Source of the DNA: an uncultured Lachnospiraceae bacterium
GTDB lineage: Bacteria; Bacillota; Clostridia; Lachnospirales; Lachnospiraceae
Length of the DNA stretch: 64,000 nucleotides
Assembly (NCBI GenBank): GCA_910579865.1
Contig: CAJTXA010000004.1
Span: forward strand, 1-64,000
Direction of reading: 5' to 3'
The position numbers and the translations under genes are program-made. Shown here piece after piece: positions 37,573 to 46,835 of the stretch (its first letter is position 1; each line of letters opens with the position of its first letter). The notes under the pieces are model-generated. The model did not search any database. It had not been told where the DNA came from and was given only the letters and a program-made list of their open reading frames with translations.

Positions 37573-37887
37573 TTATTTTTTATCTGCTTTTGTTTCGTGC
37601 AGATAAATTAATTCTTTAATTAGTTCCTGTGCCAACATACTAGTCATTAAGTGATCTTGTGAATGTACCAATAGAATATTTACATTTGGTCCTTCTCCAT
37701 TTGCCTCAGCAGTCAACATTTCAGTTTGTACATGATGAGCTTCTAGTGCTTTTTTTTCTGACTCAGCTAATAACTTCTTTGCTTCTTCGAAGTTCCCCTC
37801 TCTAGCAGTAGCTAATGCCTGAAACGCTAACGTTCTTGCATCACCCGAATGAACAATTAACATCATAGCAGTATCTTCCGTATTCAT
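37573..37887 (-). CDS. PTS IIA component, lactose/cellobiose family
   Basis: 104-residue helical IIA protein; phosphate carrier between HPr and IIB. The Lac-family active-site region is LLVHSQDHLMTSML near residue 75, with the phosphorylated His in VHSQDH. The helical core SGDARTLAFQALATAREG is standard. It is the first gene of the operon: a promoter and a spaced inverted repeat lie upstream. GGAGG nine bases before the ATG. Confidence 0.92.
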   Translation of the reverse strand: MNTEDTAMMLIVHSGDARTLAFQALATAREGNFEEAKKLLAESEKKALEAHHVQTEMLTAEANGEGPNVNILLVHSQDHLMTSMLAQELIKELIYLHETKADKK

Positions 37888-37939
37888 TAAAATTTACCTC
37901 CTTTTGATGGGTGTATACCCCGTTCTTCTTTTAAAATAT

Positions 37940-38022
37940 AATTTACAGATTTTATATCATTCTGTCAATATCACCAAAATTTAGGCTTTTGTCTCAAAAT
38001 AAACAATCGATTTTGTTTTTGA
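37940..38022 (-). promoter_or_regulatory. PTS operon promoter and upstream inverted repeat
   Basis: Minus strand TTGACA (37968-37963), 17-base spacer, TAAATT (37945-37940). About 60-90 bases above the start of transcription, 37994-38022 holds TCAAAA at one end and TTTTGA at the other around a central ATCGAT, a candidate regulator site. No -24/-12 GG-N10-GC promoter is seen. Confidence 0.55.
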
Positions 38023-38027
38023 ACACT

Positions 38028-38071
38028 AAAAAACGACAAAACAATCCATTTTGGAAAATTTGTCGTTTTTT
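38028..38071. terminator. Terminator downstream of the PTS regulator gene
   Basis: The arms 38028-38040 and 38059-38071 form a 13-bp stem with an 18-nt loop; both sides end in A or T runs, so it works in either direction. It isolates the regulator transcript from the PTS operon. Confidence 0.85.
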
Positions 38072-38159
38072 CGTATATTTTTATTTTATTTCTTTATACA
38101 CTAATCAAGAAAAAGGCATATTTCTTTTTCTTATTATACACTATTGTTTTCTAATATTT

Positions 38160-40820
38160 TTATAATTGTTTAATAATTGCAATGATGCAGGCTAATTCAT
38201 CATCAGAAAAAAGAATATCAAATACTTTTTCTAATATTTGTAGAATATTTTTTAAATCATGATAGAGACGTTTATTGCGATTAATTAGAGTATCTCGGTT
38301 CATAGTAAGTGGCATTTTTCCTTTCTTTTGCATCCGATGAATCGCACAGGAAATATGCATAAAAAGACCTAGTTCTTGATCCTGAGATAGTCCCCGTGCA
38401 GCCTTTTTGATTTTAGCAATAGTTTTAGGTAAATTATGCCGAAGTTTTTTTATATCCAATCCTTCAAGCTGTTCAGAAAGATAAGCATAAATAGCATCAT
38501 AATCTACTTGAGCAAGCATTTCAATATTAGAAATGGCAAGAAGAACATCTAATTTATCTACTGGTGTATCAAACAACTTGGTAATAGAAATAAAAGGAAT
38601 ACCATACAATTGAGGATTATAAGTTCCAATTACATAGAGAATTTCTTGTTCTTGTCTTAAACGGTTTACTTCTCCTAAAAGCTGTTTGCGATTACTGATT
38701 GCTAAAGGAATAATATCCACTTCTGCTGTTTTTAGATGTTTTTCCAAATAGGATTTCATTGAAACAGCAGCTCCATTTCCACTCATACATAAGGTAATAA
38801 TAATTTTATGTTTTGATTGACGTGTATAAGATTCGGTCATCTGTTGATAGGAATTCTGAAAGGTTTTTGCTACTTTATCATATAATTCATCTAAAGATGT
38901 TAGACAGCTAGCTTTTCTAGAACTATCTAAGGCGATTAAAGTTCCCGGAATTTCTAACATACGAATTCGTATCCCACATTCTTTCATAATCATTTCTGCC
39001 ATAGTTTGTAAAGAACCCATATCATATAAAAGTAAAATCCCTTGTCCTTTATCAATCTCTAAAATTTGTGCTTTTAATTCATTATATGCTTCATGCATAT
39101 CCATACTTAATGGCATATCAAAAGCATAGGTATTATTTCCCTTAACTAATGAATTAACAACGTCTGCTATAGAAGAAGCAGTGGAACGTCCATGCATAGC
39201 TAATAAAATTACTGGTTTGTTGATTGGTTTATCGTAAATAGTATTGTTGCAAATAAACATTGTAATAAAGACAACTTCATCAATTGATAACTGCACATTA
39301 AATTCTTTCTCTATTTCTGTAGAAAACTTCATACAAAAGACGTATTCTTCTCTATGATTTTCTATCGTTTCCATTACACGACTGTTGGAAAGCCGTTGTA
39401 TTGTGTTAGAGCGTTCTAGTGTTGCAGAAAGATGAAGACAAAGACCATAGAAGATAGATTCAGGATAAACTCGGCCAAAACGTAAAGAAGCCTCTTCTAA
39501 AAAACGATCGACCATGGTTACAATACGGCGATCGACCACTTTGAGCAAAGACTCTCGATTCACATTGTTTTCACTCATCTGGTGTACAAGTTGTTTCATA
39601 TCATATTCTAGCTCTGCATTAATAATAGAGCTAGCTTCTTTGTTAGTAATGCCTCTTCCCCTTAGTTCTGCTGCTTTACGGTCAATCATATCATAGATAG
39701 ATTCTCGATTCTCATTGTTATTTTTGTTTTTTTCTAATGTTCGTTCAATAGTAGCTGTTTTTGAAAAGGTATAAGAGTAATTTTTGGGAATTAAATTTTC
39801 TATTTGTTCATAAAAGTCTTTGTAGTATAAAAGGCCTTGACGTACAATCGGAGGCATATCATTCATGTAGATATATAATTCTTCCATATTCTCATTAAAT
39901 TCCCGTACATAGGCATTTGCACAACCAAGTTTAATATCCGATTTTAGTTGCTTTACATTATTTTTACAACGATAAAGTAGCATACATCTTAGTAATTCAG
40001 CATTAACTTTAACGGATTTATCCATACGAGTTGCTTCTTCAATAAAAAAGCTTTGTACTAATGCAAACCGTTCCTCTAGCCGACGTGCTTTTAACGATGG
40101 CAAATCAATACGTACAGAAAATTTAGCTGCATAAGCATCAAGTAATGATTGTTTTACATTATCATTTACCACACATATTAAAATAGTGTTTTGAATATCC
40201 TTTTTTTCTCCTTCCAAAAGTTCTAAAAGAATATCTCTGGCTTTAGCTGGTAGAAGGTCAATATGATCGATAACCAATATGCCTCCTTTTGCTTTTTGAA
40301 TAGCACATTCATGATCGGTATTGTTTCGACCAAATAGTCTTATAAGAATTTCTTCATCTTGTCCTTCGTAATAATGGCAGTTAAAACGAATAAAGGGAGC
40401 ATCCTCTGCAATGACGCTTTTCTCTTTTGCAAACTGGTACATAAGATAGGCAAAATAAGTCTTGCCAGATCCGCTTGGTCCTATAATAAGTGTATTTAGA
40501 CTATGTTCAGGATAAAGGATAGCTGCTTTCGCCAGTTTAGTTACATTCTTTAAGCTGCCATTGTAGCCAAGTAATTCTTTAAAACACGACTCTTCATTAT
40601 CACAAGATACAGACTGATTGGCAATCCGATAAGGTACAGGGCGACCTGGTAGTTTTTCTAGTTTTCCTTCAGCTACTAAATCATTTAATAGGGAACTTAG
40701 GTTTGAGCGTTGCATCTGTAATGCTTCAGCTAATTCCAATGTGTTAAAAATATAATTTTCTGTTCCACTTTTTTGTGCATACATTATCATATAATCAAAT
40801 ACTTCATTTTTTTTCGTCAT
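38160..40820 (-). CDS. LevR-like PRD regulator without the sigma-54 contact motif
   Basis: Probable controller of the neighbouring PTS operon, 886 residues. Order: winged helix-turn-helix (about 10-66), AAA+ domain (about 80-330; Walker A GPSGSGKT at 114-121), PRD1 (about 430-530, CLHLS His near 463), EIIA-Man-like (His near 543 in MHGRSTASS), EIIB-like (Cys near 678 in LCMSGNG), and PRD2 (MHISCAIHRM, about 821-830). The GAFTGA loop of sigma-54 activators is missing after RLFG, and the Walker B acid is replaced (VIDHID). It therefore probably acts through sigma-A rather than sigma-54. Start at 40820: GGAGAGAG lies eight bases above it; an ATG at 40880 would leave almost no leader. Confidence 0.82.
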   Translation of the reverse strand: MTKKNEVFDYMIMYAQKSGTENYIFNTLELAEALQMQRSNLSSLLNDLVAEGKLEKLPGRPVPYRIANQSVSCDNEESCFKELLGYNGSLKNVTKLAKAAILYPEHSLNTLIIGPSGSGKTYFAYLMYQFAKEKSVIAEDAPFIRFNCHYYEGQDEEILIRLFGRNNTDHECAIQKAKGGILVIDHIDLLPAKARDILLELLEGEKKDIQNTILICVVNDNVKQSLLDAYAAKFSVRIDLPSLKARRLEERFALVQSFFIEEATRMDKSVKVNAELLRCMLLYRCKNNVKQLKSDIKLGCANAYVREFNENMEELYIYMNDMPPIVRQGLLYYKDFYEQIENLIPKNYSYTFSKTATIERTLEKNKNNNENRESIYDMIDRKAAELRGRGITNKEASSIINAELEYDMKQLVHQMSENNVNRESLLKVVDRRIVTMVDRFLEEASLRFGRVYPESIFYGLCLHLSATLERSNTIQRLSNSRVMETIENHREEYVFCMKFSTEIEKEFNVQLSIDEVVFITMFICNNTIYDKPINKPVILLAMHGRSTASSIADVVNSLVKGNNTYAFDMPLSMDMHEAYNELKAQILEIDKGQGILLLYDMGSLQTMAEMIMKECGIRIRMLEIPGTLIALDSSRKASCLTSLDELYDKVAKTFQNSYQQMTESYTRQSKHKIIITLCMSGNGAAVSMKSYLEKHLKTAEVDIIPLAISNRKQLLGEVNRLRQEQEILYVIGTYNPQLYGIPFISITKLFDTPVDKLDVLLAISNIEMLAQVDYDAIYAYLSEQLEGLDIKKLRHNLPKTIAKIKKAARGLSQDQELGLFMHISCAIHRMQKKGKMPLTMNRDTLINRNKRLYHDLKNILQILEKVFDILFSDDELACIIAIIKQL

Positions 40821-40892
40821 GTTTGGCTCTCTCCGAAAATATTTTGCAATTAAACTTTTTTTGCTTTTCTTTTTTACCATTTATTTTTTAAA

Positions 40893-40922
40893 AATATATC
40901 ATAGTGGTAGGTAAACTGTCAA
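40893..40922 (-). promoter_or_regulatory. Promoter of the LevR-like regulator gene
   Basis: Minus strand TTGACA (40922-40917), 18-base spacer, TATATT (40898-40893), giving a leader of about 65 bases to the ATG at 40820. The remaining part of the 40881-41313 gap holds only AT-rich sequence and the dcw promoter. Confidence 0.75.
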
Positions 40923-41178
40923 TATTTAACATTTAACGTTTTTCTTGTTCTTTAAAATCATAAATCATGTAGATTAGAAAGAGTGTTTTGATTCATTTTA
41001 CATCAAATAGTGATATTTTAAAATGGAAAATTTTGTTTCTTTAAAGAAGGCTTTGTTTTTATTAATTGAGTTATTTTTGTTATAAAAAATGCAGGAATTA
41101 AAGGAGAAAAAAAGAAATATTTTTCAGAAAAATGTAAGATTTGGTAGAAAAAACTTTTTAAAAATGTAATGTTTTCTC

Positions 41179-41207
41179 TTGTAATTCCTAAAAAAATACG
41201 TTATGAT
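41179..41207 (+). promoter_or_regulatory. Promoter of the dcw cluster
   Basis: TTGTAA (41179-41184), 17-base spacer, TATGAT (41202-41207), about 107 bases before rsmH. No repeated TGGG boxes for an MraZ repressor are seen here. Confidence 0.6.
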
Positions 41208-41313
41208 AAGGCTGTAAGTGCTGAAAAGTAGAAGAAATTAGTTTATAAAATGAGATTGGATAGAGAAAGGAATTTGACAGAAAAAATAAAAAAGTTTGGA
41301 TTTAGGAGGAAGT

Positions 41314-42255
41314 ATGGAATTTGTACATAAATCCATATTGTTACAAGAGTGTTTGGATTTTTTGGATATTAAGCCGGACGGTATCTATGTGGATGGTACA
41401 TTAGGTGGTGGTGGACATGCTCTTTCTATTGTATCAAGATTAACAAAAGGTGGTAGATTAATTGGTATCGATCAGGATATAGACGCAATTTGTGCAGCGA
41501 AAGAAAGACTACAAAAATTTCAAGATCACGTATCAATTGTGCGAAGCAATTATAGCGAAATGCAACGTATTGTTTCAGAATTAGGTGTAAAAAAAGTAGA
41601 TGGAATTCTTTTGGATTTGGGGGTTTCTTCTTATCAATTGGATACACCAGAGAGAGGATTTACTTATCGGGAAGAAAATGCTCCACTAGACATGCGAATG
41701 GATCAGCGTCAAACAAGAACAGCACAAGAGATTATTAATCAATATAGTGAATATGAGTTATATCGAATGATACGAGATTATGGAGAAGAGAAGTTTGCAA
41801 AAAATATTGCAAAACATATTGTAATAGAACGACAGAAGAAAGAGATAAAGACAGCAGGAGAACTGACAGAGATTATTTGTCATGCAATTCCTAAAAAGGC
41901 AAGAGCAACAAAAGGACATCCAGCAAAGCAGACTTTTCAAGCGATTCGAATTGAACTAAATAAAGAATTGGAAGTTTTGAATGATTCATTAAATAGTATG
42001 ATTGAATTATTACAGCCAAAAGGAAGAATATGTATTATTACATTTCATTCTTTAGAAGATCGAATTGTAAAGGTTGGCTTTAAAAAGAATGAGAATCCTT
42101 GTGTTTGCCCATCAGATTTTCCAGTTTGTATGTGTGGAAAGCAACCAAAGGGTAGGATACTTACAAGAAAACCAGTAATACCATCACAAGAGGAACAAGA
42201 AGAAAATCCAAGATCAAAAAGTGCAAAACTTCGTGTATTTGAACGAAGTGAATAG
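41314..42255 (+). CDS. rsmH: 16S rRNA m4C1402 methyltransferase
   Basis: SAM-dependent methyltransferase (MraW) of the small ribosomal subunit, conserved at the head of cell-division clusters. 313 residues: [15 protein letters not shown] (SAM loop, about 25-39), [11 protein letters not shown] near 97, and [13 protein letters not shown] near 209. The C-terminal [18 protein letters not shown] is typical. The ATG at 41314 lies four bases after AGGAGG; a TTG 18 bases upstream has no ribosome site of its own. It heads the cluster; mraZ, which normally precedes it, is absent. Confidence 0.95.
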   Translation: MEFVHKSILLQECLDFLDIKPDGIYVDGTLGGGGHALSIVSRLTKGGRLIGIDQDIDAICAAKERLQKFQDHVSIVRSNYSEMQRIVSELGVKKVDGILLDLGVSSYQLDTPERGFTYREENAPLDMRMDQRQTRTAQEIINQYSEYELYRMIRDYGEEKFAKNIAKHIVIERQKKEIKTAGELTEIICHAIPKKARATKGHPAKQTFQAIRIELNKELEVLNDSLNSMIELLQPKGRICIITFHSLEDRIVKVGFKKNENPCVCPSDFPVCMCGKQPKGRILTRKPVIPSQEEQEENPRSKSAKLRVFERSE

Positions 42256-42278
42256 AGCAGAAAGTGGGAGGAATCATT

Positions 42279-42803
42279 ATGGCATCTACAGCAAAAAGCA
42301 GAACAAATTATAATAGGTCCAGACAGAATCAGTACCGCTATGCAACAGACGGCAGTGCAGCAAGACAGTTAGAACCAGTATCCCATCAACGGCAGAGAAA
42401 TAAAACGCAGCAGATGCATCGGTCAAAGCGTGCACAACAGGTAAAAGTAAAGTCTAGATTGCGCAATCCATTTTCTGTGTTTCTTTTTGGAGTAGCTATC
42501 ACAGCTACAATTTATATTTGTGTGCAATATGTGCAGCTGCAAACAGAAGTTCTAGTACGTTTAGAGAATATTAATCAATATGAAATGGAATTAAAGAATA
42601 TGATTGCTCAAAATAATGAATTAGAAGCAAGTATTAATAATTATATGGACTTACAGTATATTTATCAAGTAGCGACAGAAGAACTTGGTATGACTTATCC
42701 AAAGAAAGGGCAGATTTCTGAGTATGAAAATAGTAGTGCAGAATATGTACGTCAGTATGAGGAAATTCCAGAGGTGCCAAAAACAATGACCCCTGTAAAG
42801 TAG
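42279..42803 (+). CDS. ftsL: Cell-division protein FtsL-like
   Basis: 174 residues. A basic, Gln/Arg-rich cytoplasmic part (about 1-60), one membrane segment (FSVFLFGVAITATIYICV, about 63-80), then a coiled coil (RLENINQYEMELKNMIAQNNELEAS region) ending in a Glu-rich tail. This is the bitopic leucine-zipper topology of FtsL, which bridges FtsQ/DivIB and FtsB/DivIC. Sequence identity is low across the family, so position between rsmH and the PBP genes carries much of the weight. GGGAGG precedes the ATG at 42279; an in-frame GTG at 42264 lies before that site. Confidence 0.75.
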   Translation: MASTAKSRTNYNRSRQNQYRYATDGSAARQLEPVSHQRQRNKTQQMHRSKRAQQVKVKSRLRNPFSVFLFGVAITATIYICVQYVQLQTEVLVRLENINQYEMELKNMIAQNNELEASINNYMDLQYIYQVATEELGMTYPKKGQISEYENSSAEYVRQYEEIPEVPKTMTPVK

Positions 42804-42821
42804 CTGCATCAGAAAGGCGGG

Positions 42822-44975
42822 ATGCAAAGGATGAGAAAACAAGAGGTTAGAAAAAGAACAACAAAAAAGGCAAATGTCAATCGTAGTCTAAAAAAAACAA
42901 ATATTAGGGATACTAGAGTTAGAAAGACAAACGCTACCAATCGAAGCATAGAAAGAAGAAAGCAAAATTTTGGCAAGAAACTGACTAGAAAGATGAGGAT
43001 AAAGCTGGCACAAACATTGGGCGTGTTTGTGCTAGTTTTATTTGGACTGGCAGGAAATTTAACGTATATCAATATGACAAATGGACAGGAATATACCGTA
43101 AAGGTCTTGTCACAACAGGGCTATCAAAGCAGAGTACTTCCTTATAAGCGAGGAAATATTACCGATCGAAATGGTGTTGTTTTGGCAACTAGTACAACGG
43201 TATATAATTTAATATTAGATGCAAAATTGATTTATTCAGATGAAGATGGTTCTGCTTTGCAAGCAGTATTAGTAGCGTTGAATCATTGCTTTAATTATGA
43301 TATTGCAGATGTGAAAGCAAAATTAGAAGCCAATCCGACTAGTCAGTATATTATCTATGACAGAGAATTGACATATGAACAAATTGGAGAATTTCATAAT
43401 TTGCAAAATGGAAATTTTGAAGATGGGGAGCGACCAGAATGGTTTCCAAAGGATACTTATAAATTGGAAGATTTAAATGGGGTGTGGTTTGAAGAAAGTT
43501 CTGTACGTAATTATCCTTATGGAACACTTGCCTGTGATGTATTAGGGTTTTCTAATATGGAAAATGTAGGAAGTTATGGAATTGAACAGTATTATAATAG
43601 TACCTTAAATGGTACAAATGGAAGAGTTTATGGATATTTAAATGAAGATAGTGATTTGGAAAAGGTAATTAAAAGTGCAATTGATGGAAATACGGTAGTT
43701 TCAACATTAGATATTAATTTACAAATGATTGCAGAAAAATGGATCAACAAATATATGGAAGAAGTAGGAGCTGCAAATGTAGCAATTATTATGATGGATC
43801 CAAATAATGGAGAAATTCTGGCAGAAGCTTCTGCACCAGTGTTTGATTTAAATGATCCAAGTGATCTTTCAGCGTTTTATAGTGAGGCAGAATTGGCGGC
43901 AATGACTTCAGAAGAGAAAATGAATGTTCGTTATCAGTTGTGGAAAAATTTCTGTATTAGTGAGGTATTTGAACCTGGATCGACACAGAAACCATTTACA
44001 GTAGCAGCAGCTTTGGATGAAGGAGTCATTCAACCTACAGATACATTTTTGTGTGAAGGACAATTGTTTGTAGGAGATGATTTTATTCATTGTCATAATG
44101 TAGTGGGAGATGGTTGGATCACACTTGGAGAAAGTATTATGTATTCTTGTAATGTAGCATTAATGAAGATTGCACAAAGTATGGGAAGAGAACAGTTTGC
44201 TGCTTATCAAAGAGTATTTGGAATGGGAAGTAAAACAGGTGTCGATCTTCCGGGAGAGGAAGTTGGATTATTATATTCTGCTTCTAGAATGGATGCAGCA
44301 AGTTTAGCTACGAATTCATTTGGGCAAAATTTTAATGCAACAGCAACACAGATGATTGCTGGGTTTTGTTCTTTGATTAATGGAGGAAATTATTATCAGC
44401 CACATATTATGAAAAAAATTGTAGAGCCATCTGGCGGAACAGTGGAAACCTATGAGCCAATCCTAGTAAAAAATACAACTAGTAAGAAAACATCCGATTT
44501 GATTCGAGAGTATCTCTATCAAACAGTAGAGGGAGGAACTGGAAGAAAGGCGGCAGTAGAAGGATATACAATTGGTGGAAAGACAGGAACAGCAGAAAAA
44601 CATCCACGTGATAAACAACGTTATTTAGTATCGTTTCTCTGTTTTGCACCAGTAGAAGATCCGCAGATTGTTTGCTATTTTATTATTGATGAGCCTAATA
44701 TACCCGATCAGGATGATGCTTCACAGGCAACTGTAATGGCACATAATGTACTTTCGGAAGTACTTCCCTATATGGGCATCTATCCAATTCGAGAGGTGGA
44801 AGAAGAAACAGAGGAGGAAACAAGTATAGAAGAAGGAACAGGAGAAGGAACCGAAGAAACAACAGAAGAAGAAACCGAAACTACCACACATCCAGAATCA
44901 CATTTTAATGAATCCTATTTTGGAAATGGATTTATGGGGGAAACAACATCCGAACAGGAAACTGAAGCTCAGTAA
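42822..44975 (+). CDS. Division penicillin-binding protein (FtsI/PBP2-type transpeptidase)
   Basis: Class B PBP cross-linking septal peptidoglycan. 717 residues: basic cytoplasmic start (about 1-60), membrane anchor (TLGVFVLVLFGLAGN), PBP dimer domain with RGNITDRNGVVLA, then the transpeptidase domain. The SxxK motif is EPGSTQKPF, SxN is YSCNVALM, and KTG is GGKTGTAEKHPR. The last 75 residues are an acidic Glu/Thr tail. No PASTA repeats. It pairs with a second PBP gene immediately downstream; the first is the better candidate for vegetative FtsI. Confidence 0.9.
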   Translation: MQRMRKQEVRKRTTKKANVNRSLKKTNIRDTRVRKTNATNRSIERRKQNFGKKLTRKMRIKLAQTLGVFVLVLFGLAGNLTYINMTNGQEYTVKVLSQQGYQSRVLPYKRGNITDRNGVVLATSTTVYNLILDAKLIYSDEDGSALQAVLVALNHCFNYDIADVKAKLEANPTSQYIIYDRELTYEQIGEFHNLQNGNFEDGERPEWFPKDTYKLEDLNGVWFEESSVRNYPYGTLACDVLGFSNMENVGSYGIEQYYNSTLNGTNGRVYGYLNEDSDLEKVIKSAIDGNTVVSTLDINLQMIAEKWINKYMEEVGAANVAIIMMDPNNGEILAEASAPVFDLNDPSDLSAFYSEAELAAMTSEEKMNVRYQLWKNFCISEVFEPGSTQKPFTVAAALDEGVIQPTDTFLCEGQLFVGDDFIHCHNVVGDGWITLGESIMYSCNVALMKIAQSMGREQFAAYQRVFGMGSKTGVDLPGEEVGLLYSASRMDAASLATNSFGQNFNATATQMIAGFCSLINGGNYYQPHIMKKIVEPSGGTVETYEPILVKNTTSKKTSDLIREYLYQTVEGGTGRKAAVEGYTIGGKTGTAEKHPRDKQRYLVSFLCFAPVEDPQIVCYFIIDEPNIPDQDDASQATVMAHNVLSEVLPYMGIYPIREVEEETEEETSIEEGTGEGTEETTEEETETTTHPESHFNESYFGNGFMGETTSEQETEAQ

Positions 44976-45038
44976 TCATATCTGGAAGGAATAGATAATA
45001 AACTTAGTACAAATAGAGAAAAGGACAGCTTTCCGATT

Positions 45039-46790
45039 ATGTTGGAGTGGAATACCACAAGTAGCCGAAGAAAAACCATTGTATTTTTATGTTGTGTGAT
45101 TGTTGTTTTTTTGGTTTTATCCATTCGGCTGTCTTATCTGATGATTTTCAGGGCAGACTATTATAATGAAAAGGCAGATGAATTACACCAAAGAGAGCGA
45201 ACAATTAAAGCGGCAAGAGGAGAGATTTATGACCGAAATGGCGTATTAATTGCGGCGAATAAAACAGTTTGTACTATTTCTGTGATTCATAGTCAGATTA
45301 CCGACGAAGAAAAAGTAATTGCGATTTTAAGTGAAGAGTTAGGACTTTCGGAAGAGAACGTAAGAAAGAAAGTGACAAAAGTAAGTGCAAGAGAGCGAAT
45401 ACAGTCAAATGTTGAAAAAGAAATTGGCGATCGGATTCGGGAATATAATTTAGATGGGGTAAAAGTAGATGAAGATTATAAACGTTATTATCCCTATGGA
45501 ACACTTGCTTCAAAAGTATTAGGATTTACTGGAAGTGACAATCAAGGTATTATTGGTTTGGAAGTACAGTATGAGGAATATTTAAAGGGAACAGATGGTT
45601 TGATTCTTACTGTAACAGATGCAAAAGGGGTGGAACTGGAGAATACAGCAGAGGATAGAGTAGATCCAATCAATGGGAATCATTTGACAACCAGTTTAGA
45701 TGTTAATATTCAGCAATATGCAGAACAGGCAGCACAAAAAGTATTGGAAAAGAAAAATGCAAAAAGTGTATCCGTATTAGTGATGAATCCGCAAAATGGA
45801 GAGATTTATGCCTGTGTTAATTTGCCAGAATTTGATTTAAATCATCCTTTTACTCTTACAACAGAAGAAACTGGATTAACAGAGAAAGAGAAACAAGATC
45901 GTTTAAATCAAATGTGGCGAAATCGTTGTATCAATGATACCTATGAACCAGGATCTACTTTTAAAATTATTACCATGTCAGCAGCATTAGAAGAAGGAGT
46001 GGCAGGACTAAGTGATAATTTTTCCTGCCCGGGATTTAAAATTGTAGAGGATCGAAAAATCCGCTGCCATAAGACAAGTGGACATGGGGGTGAAACTTTT
46101 GTGCAAGCAGTTATGAATTCTTGTAATCCAGTATTTATTGAATTGGGATTGCGGCTGGGAATTGAACGGTATTATGATTATTTTCAGCAGTTTGGTCTTT
46201 TAACAAAGACCGGAATTGATCTTCCTGGAGAGGCTGGAACGATTATGCATAAAAAGGATGGCATGGGTTTGGTAGAACTTGCTACAGTATCGTTTGGGCA
46301 GTCCTTTCAGATTACGCCAATTCAGTTAGTTACAACCGTTAGCTCATTGATCAATGGAGGAAATCGGATTACACCTCATTTTGGTGTAGATATTCGAGAT
46401 GATCAAGGAGTTGTGATAGAGACATTGACTTATCCAGTAAAGGAGGGTGTACTTTCTAAGGAAACATCAGAAACGGTTCGCTATGTTTTAGAACAGGTGG
46501 TGGATGGAGGCAGCGGAAAAAATGCTTATCTAGAAGGATATCATATTGGTGGAAAAACAGCTACTTCTGAAAAACTGCCAAGAAGTGAAAATAAATATAT
46601 TTCTTCGTTTTTAGGTTTTGCTCCAGCATCGGATCCGCAGGTGATTGCTCTAATTACGATTGATGAGCCAGAAGGAATCTATTATGGAGGAACCATTGCA
46701 GCTCCAGTGGTTCGGGAAATATTTGAAAATATTCTTCCCTATCTCGGAATAGAAGAAGATATTGAAACAGAAGAGGAGAAAAAGGATTGA
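45039..46790 (+). CDS. Second penicillin-binding protein, SpoVD-like
   Basis: Class B PBP of 583 residues: membrane anchor (FLCCVIVVFLVLSIRLSYL), dimer domain (ARGEIYDRNGVLIA), transpeptidase motifs EPGSTFKII (SxxK) and MNSCNPVFI (SxN). The third motif is KTATS (codons at 46554-46562) instead of KTG. A second division PBP behind FtsI in Firmicutes is usually SpoVD, which makes spore cortex, and spoIIGA-sigE downstream agree. A vegetative role is not excluded. No strong ribosome site is seen; AAAAGGA lies about 15 bases upstream. Confidence 0.85.
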   Translation: MLEWNTTSSRRKTIVFLCCVIVVFLVLSIRLSYLMIFRADYYNEKADELHQRERTIKAARGEIYDRNGVLIAANKTVCTISVIHSQITDEEKVIAILSEELGLSEENVRKKVTKVSARERIQSNVEKEIGDRIREYNLDGVKVDEDYKRYYPYGTLASKVLGFTGSDNQGIIGLEVQYEEYLKGTDGLILTVTDAKGVELENTAEDRVDPINGNHLTTSLDVNIQQYAEQAAQKVLEKKNAKSVSVLVMNPQNGEIYACVNLPEFDLNHPFTLTTEETGLTEKEKQDRLNQMWRNRCINDTYEPGSTFKIITMSAALEEGVAGLSDNFSCPGFKIVEDRKIRCHKTSGHGGETFVQAVMNSCNPVFIELGLRLGIERYYDYFQQFGLLTKTGIDLPGEAGTIMHKKDGMGLVELATVSFGQSFQITPIQLVTTVSSLINGGNRITPHFGVDIRDDQGVVIETLTYPVKEGVLSKETSETVRYVLEQVVDGGSGKNAYLEGYHIGGKTATSEKLPRSENKYISSFLGFAPASDPQVIALITIDEPEGIYYGGTIAAPVVREIFENILPYLGIEEDIETEEEKKD

Positions 46791-46835
46791 CGAGCCAAAC
46801 ACAAAAGTCTATACTGATTGTTTAGGAGATCATAC

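Noticed and set aside
37888..38160. Sigma-54 promoter for the PTS operon
   Set aside because: No GG-N10-GC element was found on the minus strand; a sigma-A type promoter fits better, in line with the regulator lacking GAFTGA.
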